19,029 nt of DNA from DATKXO01 sp035528995 (GCA_035528995.1 DATKXO010000074.1:1-19029); one strand, 5' to 3'; counted from the stretch's first letter, positions 1 to 9,180 are shown. Made by a program: numbers and translations. The notes: generated from the letters alone by a model not told the origin.

Positions 1-9
1 CTCGAATCG

Positions 10-15
10 TATACT
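10..15 (+). promoter_or_regulatory. possible -10 box for the FecR-domain gene
   Basis: TATACT matches the sigma-70 -10 consensus at five of six positions and lies 54 bases before the ATG at 70. The matching -35 box would fall outside the window, so only half of the promoter can be seen. Confidence 0.25.
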
Positions 16-69
16 CTGGGCGTCCCCCAAGGCCAAAGTCGGGGCCTCGACCCAACGGAGAACGGCCAA

Positions 70-1179
70 ATGAAAGCCTGCCAGTGGCTCGCCTGCTCAT
101 GCGTGGCGGTTCTGCTCTGTGCGGCGCCCCGCCCGGTCACCGCTCAGGAGACCGACGCCCCCGCCGACGACGCCAAGAAACAGGACGCCCCCGCACCCGA
201 AGCACAGCCGGCCGACAAGGACACCCCCGCCCAAGAGGCCTCCGAGCCCGACGTCACGCCTCTCGAGGCCAAGGTCATCGAGGTCGTCGGTGACGTCACC
301 CAGGCACCGGCCGGCACCTCGCCGCTCGATGCCGGCGCCTGGAAGCCCGTCAAGGTGGACGACGCGCTCTCCGCCGGCACGCTCATCCGCACCGGCATCC
401 GCTCGCGGGCCATCATGCTTTTCGGCAAAGAGAATCTCGTCAGTGTCAAGGCCATGACCCTCGCCTCCATCAGCGACTTCTACCAGACCAAGGACGCCAA
501 GGTCATCCGTATGGGCCTGGGCTACGGCACCGTCCGCGGCGGATCCACCGAGGGCACCCTGCGCAGTGACCTCATCATCGACTCCACCGTCGCCACCCTG
601 GCCAAACGCGGCACCGAAGGATGGGAGATGCAGGTCGAGCCCTACACCGGCCGCTTCACCATCTCCCTCGCTCGCGAGGGATTGGTCGAGGCACTCCAGA
701 AGGCCACCGGCCAGCGCAGCCTGGTCCGACCCGGCCAGTACGCCACCGAACTCAACATTGGCAAGATGTGGATCAACCAGGAACGCTTCGACCGCAGTGT
801 CAAGCTCGTGGCAGCCGAGTCGATGACCACGGCCGACCTCGACTTCGCCACGGCCCAGTCCCGCGGCATCGGAACCGTCGCCCCCGGCGCGGGCACCGAG
901 GCCGTCAGCTTCGCCCAGCGCTCCCCCCAGCGCGATTTCGTGGTCGATCAGGTCGTCGATCAGCGGGCCCAGGCCATCCGCGACGCCCTCCCCGACCTCA
1001 TCGTCATCGAGCAACCCGTCATCCGCCGCCCGGAGGGCAACTTCGGCGTAGGCCACACCTTCCGCGTCCTAGTCCCGGAGTCCAACAGCGCCAAGAGGAG
1101 CCACCGCTTCCTCCCCCGCCCCTCACAAGACGACGTAAACCGCTGGATGTCCAAGCGCCACCGAACGCGCCGCAACTGA
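70..1179 (+). CDS. secreted FecR-domain protein
   Basis: The 369-residue product starts with a signal peptide: hydrophobic core at residues 6-18 and a likely type I cleavage after VTA (residue 25). No lipobox is visible. Residues 26-66 are a Pro/Ala/Asp/Glu-rich linker. Residues about 67-190 match a FecR domain: a beta-strand-rich module with 'VIEVVGDV', a 'GTLIRTG..SRAIMLF' core (where family members read 'l.tg..s.a.l.f.dgs') and a 'YGTVRGG' strand. The C-terminal 170 residues are not recognised; they end in a basic tail rich in Arg, Lys and His. Known FecR proteins are periplasmic regulators of an anti-sigma pathway. Here there is no inner-membrane helix after the signal and no sigma factor beside it, so a regulatory role cannot be inferred; it may simply be an exported beta-rich protein. 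GGAG about nine bases upstream supports the ATG. The gene is convergent with the giant gene, 80 bases away, and no good terminator is visible between them. Confidence 0.8.
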   Translation: MKACQWLACSCVAVLLCAAPRPVTAQETDAPADDAKKQDAPAPEAQPADKDTPAQEASEPDVTPLEAKVIEVVGDVTQAPAGTSPLDAGAWKPVKVDDALSAGTLIRTGIRSRAIMLFGKENLVSVKAMTLASISDFYQTKDAKVIRMGLGYGTVRGGSTEGTLRSDLIIDSTVATLAKRGTEGWEMQVEPYTGRFTISLAREGLVEALQKATGQRSLVRPGQYATELNIGKMWINQERFDRSVKLVAAESMTTADLDFATAQSRGIGTVAPGAGTEAVSFAQRSPQRDFVVDQVVDQRAQAIRDALPDLIVIEQPVIRRPEGNFGVGHTFRVLVPESNSAKRSHRFLPRPSQDDVNRWMSKRHRTRRN

Positions 1180-1259
1180 CCCCGCCTCCGCAAACGGCCC
1201 GCCCGATTCCTACCGGGTTGTCCGGAACGGAGCTCGTTGTCGTTTTTCGGGCCCCCGCG

Positions 1260-4200
1260 CTACGGGCAGGTTGGCGCGATGTTCCCAAGCCGCGATTTCA
1301 CCGACGAGCTGTCGGCCGTGCTGATAAACCCGTCCCTGTTCACGTCGTATTGGGCGTTGGCGGCGTCAACCAACTGGCCCAGCCGCTGCTTCAACGACGA
1401 GGCGTCGGCCGTGTTTATGTAGCCATCGCGGTTCGCGTCGCCCTCCAGCAAGGCGACGGGACAAGTATCTATGACGATGTGGCCGCGGTCCGAACGCATA
1501 CCGGCCAGGCCGATCCTGCAGCAGTCCTGGTTCGGAAGGGGCATGTCGAAGTCGAGGATGACCGTCGTCCCACCGGACAGCGAGGCCGCGACGTTGCCGT
1601 CGTAGACGTGGGCGTCGCAGGCCACCTGCACGTGCTCATCCTTAACCGACGCCGGGTCGAGGGTGTCGCCAAGGTCCACCTCGAGCCGCGTGACCCGCCC
1701 CAGACGAGGCTCGACGCCGCCCTGGCCTACCTCCAGACAGAACGTCCCCGCGACGCCGTGTGTCTGGCAACTGCGCACCGCCAGGATCTCCACGGCCTCA
1801 CAGTCGTCAGGCACGCAGTTGGCGTTGCTGTCCTGGCTCGTTCCCTGGTAGACGTCCCAGAAGTCCGGAAGCCCGTTGCTGTTGCAGTCCGTCCAGTCGC
1901 ACTCGTCCGGACAGTCGTTGGCGGGGTCAACGTCCAGGCTTGGCCCGCCCGCGATGTCACACTCGTCCGGCACGCCATTGCTGTTGCAGTCGTTCCACAG
2001 CAGCTCGCACTCGTCGGGCACACCGTTTGTCTGGCAATCCTGGCTGACAGTGCCGTTGCCGTCCGGGTCGCTCGGATCGACGTCGCACTCGTCGGGCAGG
2101 CCGTTGGGCTGACAGTCCTGACTCGTCCGGTCCACGATGTCGGAGATGTCCAATACGCCGTTGGTGTTGCAGTCGCACAGGCCAGCGAATACATACACAA
2201 AGCCAACTTCGCCGCTGACGCCGTTGCCTTTATGTGGAGCGCCGATTGCAGCAGTGTAGTTGTCAATGGACACCCCGTAGCTGAACTCATCCTGGGTTGC
2301 GGCGTCCGAGGCAGACAGCTTGACTTCCTCAACCCAGTTGAGTCCGTCGAAACGAAAAACGTACGCCGCTCCAGCGTTATCACCACTGACGTTGTCCCAG
2401 GGCGCTCCGATGATCATCACACCGCTGGAGACGGTCGCCGCCCGGCCGAACACAGCATTCGTCTCGCAGTCGGAGGCCGTCAGCTTGGCTTCTTGCTCCC
2501 AAGATGATCCGTTGAACCGAAAGACGTATGCCGCGCCGGAAGCGTCGCCGCACGTGTCGTCATCCGTAGCCCCGATTACAGCAATTTCTCCTGAAAGGCC
2601 GACCGACCAACCGAAGCCGATACCAGGTGGCGGTCCCGGATCCGCTGGCAGTAGTATGTGTGTCTCCGTCATATCCTCCCAGCCGCTCGGCGGCCTGTCG
2701 AACACATACGCCGCCTCGGCGCCGGGCGCCCCAACCAACACGGTGTCGCTGGCGGTGGCAACGCAGAATCCGAACTGGCTAGCATCATCGGACGCGGTCA
2801 ACTTTGCAGTCTCCGTCATGTTCTGCCAACCGGCAGGTGGTCTCTCAAACACATAGACCGCTTCGTGATCACCGCCCGGACTTCCACCTTGCCCATCCGC
2901 CCCCGCGACGACTGTGTCGTCGACTATAGCTACAGACACGCCCAGCCTGTGCCCCGCCATACCGTCAGACGCCAGCAGTTTGGCTCGTTGGATCCAACTC
3001 GCCCCGTCAAACACAAACACGTACGCAGAACCGGACAACCGACCATTGTCCTCATCCGCAATAGCCCCGATAACCGCCGTGTTGCCTGAGATGTCCACGG
3101 AGTACCCGAAGTAATCACCGCTGACGCCGTCGTTGGCCAGGAACTTGGCCTCCTGTGTCCATTTCGTGCCGTCAAAACGAAACACGTACGCCGCACCGGC
3201 GTTGCCGCCGTTGTCGTCTTCGCCTTGTGCTCCAACAATGAGGGCGTCTCCACAGATTGCCACGGACTCACCAAGCGCGTCACCGCCGTCTCCGTCAATC
3301 GCTCCCAGCTTGGCAAGCTCCCACTGCTCGCATTCATCGGGCACCCCGTTGCCGTTACCGTCCTCGCTTGTGCCCGCGGCGATGTCGCACTGATCCGGCG
3401 TGCTGTTTTGGTTGCAGTCGTTGTTCTGGAGTTGGCATTCGTCTGGGATACCGTCGGTCTGGCAGTCCTGGCTCGTCCCGACCACGATGTCACACTCGTC
3501 GGGGACCTCGTTTCCGTTGCAGTCGTTGCCCGCAAGTTGACACTCGTCCGGCACTGTGTCTGGTTGGCAGTCGTCGCTCGTGCCCGCGCTGACGTCGCAC
3601 TCATCCGGAAAGCTGTTACCGTTACAGTCCGGACTCGTCCCCCGACCAAGATCGCATTCATCAGGGGCGCCATTCGTATCGCAGTCCTTGCTCGTTCCAC
3701 CGGCGATGTCATCTCCATCTGGGCTGCCGTTGCCGTTGCAGTCGCCCGGCCAGCATCCGACATCAAGCGCGCCGATCAAACCGCACTCGGGTTGCTGCGA
3801 GGGGAGGCAAGGCGAACCACTATCAAGATAGCAGCCGCCCGTGTACGGGTTGCACAGCAGCGGGTCTTGCGAGATGTTGTCGTTGATGAGGTCTTGTCCT
3901 GCGATGCACCCGACGTAGTCGCCTCCCGCATTGCCGTAGATGTCGCAGCAGTCGACCATGGCGCTCCCACAGTCGATGGCCTCCCCCTCGGTGGAGATTG
4001 CGATAATGGTCTTCGCAAGCGTAGCACTGCTACATGACACACCGCCCCCCGAGGGGGCACTGTTGGCGGCAAGCGTGCAGTTGGTGAGCACCGCTGCTCC
4101 TTCGGCCCAGATGGCTCCCCCGCTGGCCTGAGCATGGTTGTTGGAGAGAACGCAGCCTGTGAACGTGGCGCTATCCGTCGAAGTGTTATGGACGATCGCC

Positions 4201-7200
4201 CCCCCGCTCCCGAGCGTGGAGTTCCCGTGGATCAGACAGTTCGTGCATTCAAGCGCACCGCTGCCGTTGTATATGGCGCCCCCCCAGGCACTGGCCGTGT
4301 TATCTGTCAGCGTGCAATCGGTCAGCCTGAGATAGGCCTGGCATGACGCTCGGATCGCTCCACCGATGGACCCCGAATTGGCGTGGAACGTACAGTTGAT
4401 CAGGCGGGCCAATTGAGGAGTGGCTAGGTACAGGCCGCGGCCTGTGTTGCCGGTGAAGACGCAGTCGTTTATCTCAATCGTCCCCGTATTGGCGTACCAA
4501 GCCGCCCCCGAGTTCGAGCTGGTGTTGTTTGACAGGATGCAGTTCTCGATGGTCGGCTCGCTGCCAGAGCATCGGATGGCACTGCCGGGTGAATCATCCT
4601 CGTGTCCGTTCGTGATCGTGACGCCGCGCAGGATGGAACCACCGCCCTCATCGGAATGGAAGTAGAACCCTCGGTGTGGATCGCTCTCGCTCCCCTGGCA
4701 GTCGATGATGCAGGCTTCCGGGTTGTCGCTCTGCGAGCGGACGGTGATGGCCTTGCCGTGGTAGTCGATGTCGCGGTTACCGTAGCCGGTGAACGTGCCG
4801 TCGGTGAGCAGGACCTCCATCCCGTCGGACACCGCGTCGACGGCGCCCTGAATCGTCGGATAGTCTCCCGACCCGTAGGGATTGACCACAACACCGGCCC
4901 CGGCGATCAACTGGCAGTTCGAATCGCAGATCAAACCGTCCGGCGGATCGCACTGCTCGCCCGATTCCACGACGCCGTTCCCACAATAGGGGCAATCCAC
5001 GGTCGCGCAGAAGTTGCCGTCGCCCTGATAGTCCCCGGTGCAGTACGCCTCGCCGACCACGTCCTCACACGAGCCGTCGGAATAGCAGCAAGCGCCCTGC
5101 GGCTGCGGACAGGGGCTCGGGCTGCACGTCGTCCCATCCCCCTGGTACTCACCCGAGCAATCTCCTGCCCCGCCGACCTCGCCGCAGGCACCGTTCGCAT
5201 AACAGCAGGCACCGCCGGTGGCGCAAACGGGATAGAGGTAGACCCACTGGGACTGCGTCCATGTTGCCTCGACGTTCCCCGGTTCGTCTCTCAATTCGAT
5301 GCGGACCTTGTAGGGTCCGTTCGCCCCGGTCTCACACGGGGCCGACAGCGTTGCGGTCTGCGGCTCGGATTGCTGATCGGTGATCGTCCAGGTCAGCGTC
5401 TCACTATCGACGACAGCTCCGCCGCCGGGCGGAAACAGCTCTACATCCGCCGTGACCTGGACCGTCAGCCCGTCCCCGGGGCTACCCACATCGGCGTCGA
5501 ATTGCACCTCTACGCCATCCGGTTGGCCATCCCCGCAGCAGTCATCCAGCGTGTCGGCGATTTCAACCGAGGACAGCAACTCGTCCGCAGCCTCGAAGCT
5601 GATGAGGACATCGTCCACAACCGTGTGGCGATCCCACGGCACGTGGAATCGAAGCCACACCTCCCCGGCGTCATTTACGTACCGATTCGAATCCGTCGTT
5701 GGCGGCGACCAAGCGTGCCACATGAGTTCATCCTGACTGCCACAATTCGTACAGAAGTTCTCGTAGGTCCCGGTGACATTGTCTTTGATGGCAAAGGTAG
5801 GGCCCAACCACCACCAAAAAGCCCAATCGCGAGACTCGACTCCAATCTTGAGACTTCCGTCCCGTATGTACTTCTCGAAGTTCTGACCACTGGGAGGATG
5901 CGGCAGGATAAAGCGGTAATACACGGTGCATTCACCACTTTCCTTACTCATCCGTACGCCATGGCCCCCCGAAGGAAACGGCTCTTCGTACTCTCCCGTG
6001 ATGTACGAGTGGTCTACCCCATGAAGATACACTGAATACGGGCAATGATACTCACCCCGCTCTGCGTAGAGGCAAACTCCCAACGGGCTGGCCAGGGCCG
6101 CCTGCAAGTCGGGATGGTTTGACCCAGTGCCCTTGTTGCCTACGGTGTCGCAGCCGGCGTTGGTGTGAATCCCGATCGCGTGATTGGTCCCGTCCAGAAT
6201 GACCGGGGAGCCCGAGTTCCAGCTAGTGGTGTCGGTCTGATACTCCACAAGCGTGCCGCTGAACGTGACGTAGGGGCCGGCATGCGTCTTCTGGACTCTG
6301 TCCCAGGTGGCCGAGACCGGCGGATCGACTCTGCCGTAGCCCGTGATGCGGATGTCCTGACCGCCGACGGCCGGCGGTGTGGTGAGAATGAACCAGTCGC
6401 CCTGGGCTTCGGCAGGCGTCAGCCCGGTGTTGGAGTTTGGGAAGCAGCCGAAGTAGGCCCAGTCATCACCCGCAGGAGTGTCCTCAACATACTGCTTCTG
6501 GATCGAGGACGGATCGATGCTGTACTGGTCCTCGGACGGAGGATGATTCAAGTTGCCGTCGGCATCCGAAAGGGGCACGTTGAACTCAACCGTGTCGTTC
6601 ACGTTGTTGTCAGGGTAGAAGCAATGCCCAGCGGTCAGAAGGCAGTGCTTGCAGTCGTCGTGGATCCAAGCGGTACCGCCAAATGGTCGGAGACGACCGA
6701 CGCGGACGTCATCTGACAAGACACGATCGTCGTTTGGGCCGCAGATATCACGGTCGCCCACGCCGATCTCGTCGATGCGGACCTCCGACATTCTCAATCG
6801 GTTTGGACCGGTGCCGGCGTGCGCGATCAGGTCGATGGTAACCATATCGCCGTTGAAGTAAGCAGACGTGTTCCGCCATTGGGCGACATGGACCGCGTTG
6901 AGGTACTGATAGGCACCGTCCTCCTGCGAGGTGATGATCAAGTACGATTCCGTTCCGGAGCCTACATCGCCCGAGAGCACGACATCGTCAAACTCAAGCC
7001 GCAGCCAAGGTGCGTCAGGTATATGGATCGTGGTTGAGTATACGACCTCCTGGTCGGTACCGGTGTTCTCAACCAAACCTGAGTCGATGTGCACCGAAGC
7101 CGTCACCAGTTCGACATCAACTGGCTGGGCCACCGCTGCTGCCTGCGTCCCGAAGAGCAAGAAGAGAGCATAGAAACATGTGGCAGAAACAAGGGGTTGT

Positions 7201-7277
7201 CGCTTGAGGTTTGTGCCCCTGGTGCTTCGGGTCCTGCTGAGTTGCCGTACGCGACGTGACATGCCAATCCGAGTCAT
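1260..7277 (-). CDS. giant secreted multidomain protein: trypsin-like protease, beta-helix, FG-GAP propeller, dockerin
   Basis: The product has 2005 residues. A long basic n-region and hydrophobic core (31-50) end in AVA|QP, a probable signal peptidase site. A chymotrypsin-fold protease domain spans about 170-400; its likely triad is His218 (LTAGHC), Asp272 (DDWAYF) and Ser357 (WNSGSPV, in place of GDSGGP). A beta-sandwich-like region reaches about 687. Cysteine-rich 'GACCY' repeats and a 'CGNGVVESGEQCD' motif follow (688-790). A right-handed parallel beta-helix of the pectin-lyase/Pmp type covers about 796-1170, with 'NCxxxxN..SGGAI' rungs. Eight thrombospondin-3-like calcium units (DCNxNxxPDECD) occupy 1175-1318, seven FG-GAP-type units 1319-1699 and six more calcium units 1700-1830. 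A final beta domain leads into two dockerin-like loops (1945-2001). The ATG at 7277 has GGAGG and AGGA upstream. It is probably a surface or extracellular adhesin-protease whose substrate is unknown. The domain calls come from motif reading; boundaries are approximate. Confidence 0.85.
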   Translation of the reverse strand: MTRIGMSRRVRQLSRTRSTRGTNLKRQPLVSATCFYALFLLFGTQAAAVAQPVDVELVTASVHIDSGLVENTGTDQEVVYSTTIHIPDAPWLRLEFDDVVLSGDVGSGTESYLIITSQEDGAYQYLNAVHVAQWRNTSAYFNGDMVTIDLIAHAGTGPNRLRMSEVRIDEIGVGDRDICGPNDDRVLSDDVRVGRLRPFGGTAWIHDDCKHCLLTAGHCFYPDNNVNDTVEFNVPLSDADGNLNHPPSEDQYSIDPSSIQKQYVEDTPAGDDWAYFGCFPNSNTGLTPAEAQGDWFILTTPPAVGGQDIRITGYGRVDPPVSATWDRVQKTHAGPYVTFSGTLVEYQTDTTSWNSGSPVILDGTNHAIGIHTNAGCDTVGNKGTGSNHPDLQAALASPLGVCLYAERGEYHCPYSVYLHGVDHSYITGEYEEPFPSGGHGVRMSKESGECTVYYRFILPHPPSGQNFEKYIRDGSLKIGVESRDWAFWWWLGPTFAIKDNVTGTYENFCTNCGSQDELMWHAWSPPTTDSNRYVNDAGEVWLRFHVPWDRHTVVDDVLISFEAADELLSSVEIADTLDDCCGDGQPDGVEVQFDADVGSPGDGLTVQVTADVELFPPGGGAVVDSETLTWTITDQQSEPQTATLSAPCETGANGPYKVRIELRDEPGNVEATWTQSQWVYLYPVCATGGACCYANGACGEVGGAGDCSGEYQGDGTTCSPSPCPQPQGACCYSDGSCEDVVGEAYCTGDYQGDGNFCATVDCPYCGNGVVESGEQCDPPDGLICDSNCQLIAGAGVVVNPYGSGDYPTIQGAVDAVSDGMEVLLTDGTFTGYGNRDIDYHGKAITVRSQSDNPEACIIDCQGSESDPHRGFYFHSDEGGGSILRGVTITNGHEDDSPGSAIRCSGSEPTIENCILSNNTSSNSGAAWYANTGTIEINDCVFTGNTGRGLYLATPQLARLINCTFHANSGSIGGAIRASCQAYLRLTDCTLTDNTASAWGGAIYNGSGALECTNCLIHGNSTLGSGGAIVHNTSTDSATFTGCVLSNNHAQASGGAIWAEGAAVLTNCTLAANSAPSGGGVSCSSATLAKTIIAISTEGEAIDCGSAMVDCCDIYGNAGGDYVGCIAGQDLINDNISQDPLLCNPYTGGCYLDSGSPCLPSQQPECGLIGALDVGCWPGDCNGNGSPDGDDIAGGTSKDCDTNGAPDECDLGRGTSPDCNGNSFPDECDVSAGTSDDCQPDTVPDECQLAGNDCNGNEVPDECDIVVGTSQDCQTDGIPDECQLQNNDCNQNSTPDQCDIAAGTSEDGNGNGVPDECEQWELAKLGAIDGDGGDALGESVAICGDALIVGAQGEDDNGGNAGAAYVFRFDGTKWTQEAKFLANDGVSGDYFGYSVDISGNTAVIGAIADEDNGRLSGSAYVFVFDGASWIQRAKLLASDGMAGHRLGVSVAIVDDTVVAGADGQGGSPGGDHEAVYVFERPPAGWQNMTETAKLTASDDASQFGFCVATASDTVLVGAPGAEAAYVFDRPPSGWEDMTETHILLPADPGPPPGIGFGWSVGLSGEIAVIGATDDDTCGDASGAAYVFRFNGSSWEQEAKLTASDCETNAVFGRAATVSSGVMIIGAPWDNVSGDNAGAAYVFRFDGLNWVEEVKLSASDAATQDEFSYGVSIDNYTAAIGAPHKGNGVSGEVGFVYVFAGLCDCNTNGVLDISDIVDRTSQDCQPNGLPDECDVDPSDPDGNGTVSQDCQTNGVPDECELLWNDCNSNGVPDECDIAGGPSLDVDPANDCPDECDWTDCNSNGLPDFWDVYQGTSQDSNANCVPDDCEAVEILAVRSCQTHGVAGTFCLEVGQGGVEPRLGRVTRLEVDLGDTLDPASVKDEHVQVACDAHVYDGNVAASLSGGTTVILDFDMPLPNQDCCRIGLAGMRSDRGHIVIDTCPVALLEGDANRDGYINTADASSLKQRLGQLVDAANAQYDVNRDGFISTADSSSVKSRLGNIAPTCP

Positions 7278-7385
7278 TTGTCCTGCCTCCCCTTTCGCGA
7301 AATGACGGCACGGCGTGCGCCCTCACAAGAGAGCGACGCTCGGGATGGCGCTGCTTCAACGTTTCGATGCGGCGGAGTGGTCGTC

Positions 7386-7437
7386 GGCCCGACCTCGGCA
7401 CCCGAGTGATATGCGGTGCCGAGCCCCTCGGTCGGCC
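7386..7437 (-). other. strong hairpin in the spacer between selD and the giant gene
   Basis: An uninterrupted 9-bp stem (7394-7402 with 7415-7423, arms CTCGGCACC/GGTGCCGAG) sits inside a second GC-rich stem (7386-7394 with 7430-7437, one bulge). No T-run follows on either strand, so it is not a normal intrinsic terminator. If the promoter proposed at 7482-7510 is right, it lies in the 5' leader of the giant gene mRNA. The rest of the 7278-7706 spacer shows no gene. Confidence 0.5.
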
Positions 7438-7481
7438 ATCGCGCCCCGCGAAACTGCAAGCCAGCCGATTTGCGGCAAAGG

Positions 7482-7510
7482 ACTATACCAGATCACCCGA
7501 GCACCCACAA
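7482..7510 (-). promoter_or_regulatory. candidate promoter of the giant secreted protein gene
   Basis: On the minus strand TTGTGG (7510-7505) is followed after 17 bases by TATAGT (7487-7482), preceded by TGG, which makes an extended -10. It would give a leader of about 200 nt before the ATG at 7277. The -35 match is weak (three of six). Confidence 0.4.
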
Positions 7511-7706
7511 GGTCCTCAAGTGTCACTGAACGACACTGGATGGTCGGCGCCCACGGTCCACGCGGAGGTCTGGCGCATGCGTGCAAACTCTGCCGGCGGT
7601 CCAGCCCTTCCACGGCAAACCCACCGCCAGACCGCGCGCCGCTTCCACCGCACAGCCGAACGGCCGAAGAGCATCGCAACAGAATGCTCCGGTGAGGCAG
7701 ACCTGG

Positions 7707-8753
7707 CTAGATCAAACGAATCGCGTGGCGACCTGACTCGGCCACCCGGCCGATGACGGCCGCACACGGCGCGCCGTGCTTGTTGAGCGACGCGACCAGC
7801 GCGTCCGTCCGATCCGCCGGGACACTGATCAGCAATCCACCCGACGTCTGCGCGTCGCACAGCACGTTGACCAATGTAGGGTCCACACCTTCGACCACCA
7901 GCTTCCGGCCGAGGTACGCCAGCGTGTCCTTGTGCATCCGCGTGACGATGCCCTGCCCGGCGAACTCCAGCGTGCGGGCCATCAACGGCACCCCGGCGGC
8001 GTCGATCTCCAGCGTCACGCCGGAGGCGTCGGCCAGCTCGAACGCGTGCCCGACCAAGCCGAACCCCGTGATGTCCGTGACGGCGTTCACGCCGACCTCG
8101 ACCACCGCATCGCGCCCGCTACGGTTCAGGTGGATCATGACGGCCACGGCCTCGGCCAATCCCTCCTGCTCCAGGCGCCCGGACTTGGCGGCCGAGGTCA
8201 GCACGCCGCTGCCGATCGGTTTGGTCAACACCAGCCGGTCGCCGGGCCTGGCCGTCGCGTTGGTCAGAATGCGGTTCGGATCGATCCGGCCGGTGACCGA
8301 CAGGCCGTACTTGATCTCCGCGTCCCGCACGCTGTGCCCGCCGACCATGACCGCGCCGGCCTCGGCCACGCGCTCGGCCCCGCCGCGCAGGATCTCGACC
8401 AGCAGGTCGAGGGGCAGCTCCTTGTCCGGGAAGCCGACGATGTTCATCACCGTCAGCGGCTCGCCGCCCATGGCGTAGACGTCGGACATGGCGTTGGCGG
8501 CCGCGATCTGCCCGAAGGTGAACGCGTCGTCCACCAGCGGGGGGAAGAAATCGAGCGTCTGCACCAGCGCCGTCCGCTCGTCGATGCGGAACACGCCGGC
8601 GTCGTCGAAGCTCTCGGTCCCCACCAGCAGGTCGGGGTGGCTGCTTCTGGGCAGTTGACGCAGAACCTGCGCCATCAACTCCACGGGGAGCTTGCCCGCT
8701 CACCCGGCGCAACTGGCGTAGTCGGTCAGCCGGATCTTCCTGGCCTCGGTCAT
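7707..8753 (-). CDS. selD: selenide, water dikinase (selenophosphate synthetase), selenocysteine-containing
   Basis: SelD makes selenophosphate from selenide and ATP, the selenium donor for Sec-tRNA synthesis. The frame has 348 residues if the UGA at 8700-8702 is read as selenocysteine. The N-terminus is MTEARKIRLTDYASCAG-Sec-AGKLP: Sec18 lies at the catalytic position (Cys17 in E. coli) and Lys21 matches the essential Lys20. The ATG at 8753 is the only usable start, because an in-frame TAG lies nine bases upstream. No clear Shine-Dalgarno sequence is visible. Further family motifs are 'FDDAGVF' (nucleotide/metal Asp), 'ANAMSDVYAMGG', 'GGHSVRDAEIKYGLSVTG' and the C-terminal 'TSGGLLISV'. Calling the gene from ATG codons after the UGA would give a 325-residue protein lacking its active site. 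No selA, selB or selC is seen in the window. The neighbour downstream on the same strand is 430 bases away and unrelated. Confidence 0.93.
8653..8680 (-). promoter_or_regulatory. bacterial SECIS element in selD
   Basis: Downstream of the UGA the mRNA can form a 6-bp stem (AGUUGA with UCAACU), a 3-nt 5' bulge (UGG), a 5-bp upper stem (CGCAG with CUGCG) and a GUU loop. The loop begins 34 nt after the UGA. In the E. coli fdhF SECIS, SelB reads a 5' bulged U below the upper stem and a G-U in the apical loop; both are present here, and the GCAG-GU-CUGC core resembles it closely. Established spacing from UGA to loop is roughly 16-37 nt, so this falls inside it. Confidence 0.8.
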
Positions 8754-9127
8754 GGCCGGATTCTAGGCGGCCGGGCCGCTGCGGCAAGGGGCGATGGGTC
8801 AGGGGACGGCCGCCTGCCCTGCGAGGGCCGGCATCCGCGGTCTTTGCCGTTCAGTTGTGTCATGGGACGGATTTGTCCGTGACACCTCCTTTCAATCGGG
8901 CGCACCCGTGCGTTGGGCGTTTGCCCGTGCGCGTCTCGTGCCCGTGGCCTTTTTCTTGTCGGCGTCGCGGCCTCCGGTGGCGTCGGCTACGCGCATCCGC
9001 GCCTGAGGGATGCGTTCCTCTACCCTATATACTTGGCGCCCGATCACCTTCAGGGGGTGCGGTTTGCGGAAAACGGGTTTTTGGGGGGCAAGAGGGGCGA
9101 TTTGAAGTGGGAATTGAGGGGGGAAGC

Positions 9128-9180
9128 AGGCAACGAGGCAACGAGGCAACGTAAACGACTGAGGCAGCGAGGCACGGAGG
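9128..9180 (+). repeat. 8-nt GAGGCAAC-type tandem repeat
   Basis: Consecutive units read aGGCAAC, GAGGCAAC, GAGGCAAC, then after a ten-base interruption GAGGCAGC, GAGGCACG and GAGGCGAA. The period is 8 nt and the units decay toward the 3' side. Confidence 0.75.

Noticed and set aside
97..1056. Long antisense frame opposite the FecR-domain gene
   Set aside because: Gly/Asp/Ala-rich codon-mirror composition with no motif. The sense strand has a signal peptide and FecR domain.
1208..1244. Weak hairpin (CCGG-N5-CCGG with flanking pairs) and a T-run after the FecR gene
   Set aside because: The T-run begins about 10 bases after the stem and the stem is short and interrupted. Not convincing as a terminator.
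621..2507. 628-residue open frame on the plus strand spanning FecR and the giant gene
   Set aside because: It crosses two genes in other frames, is highly Arg/Pro/His-rich at first and then mirrors the giant gene antisense. It is a shadow of GC-rich coding DNA.
7669..7689. GAGCAT-N9-ATGCTC hairpin after selD
   Set aside because: Six-base stem with a large loop and no T-run. Too weak to call a terminator.
8679..8690. CUCC-CCGU-GGAG hairpin as the SECIS element
   Set aside because: Only four strong pairs and a loop about 13 nt from the UGA, closer than known elements. The hairpin at 8653-8680 fits structure and spacing better.
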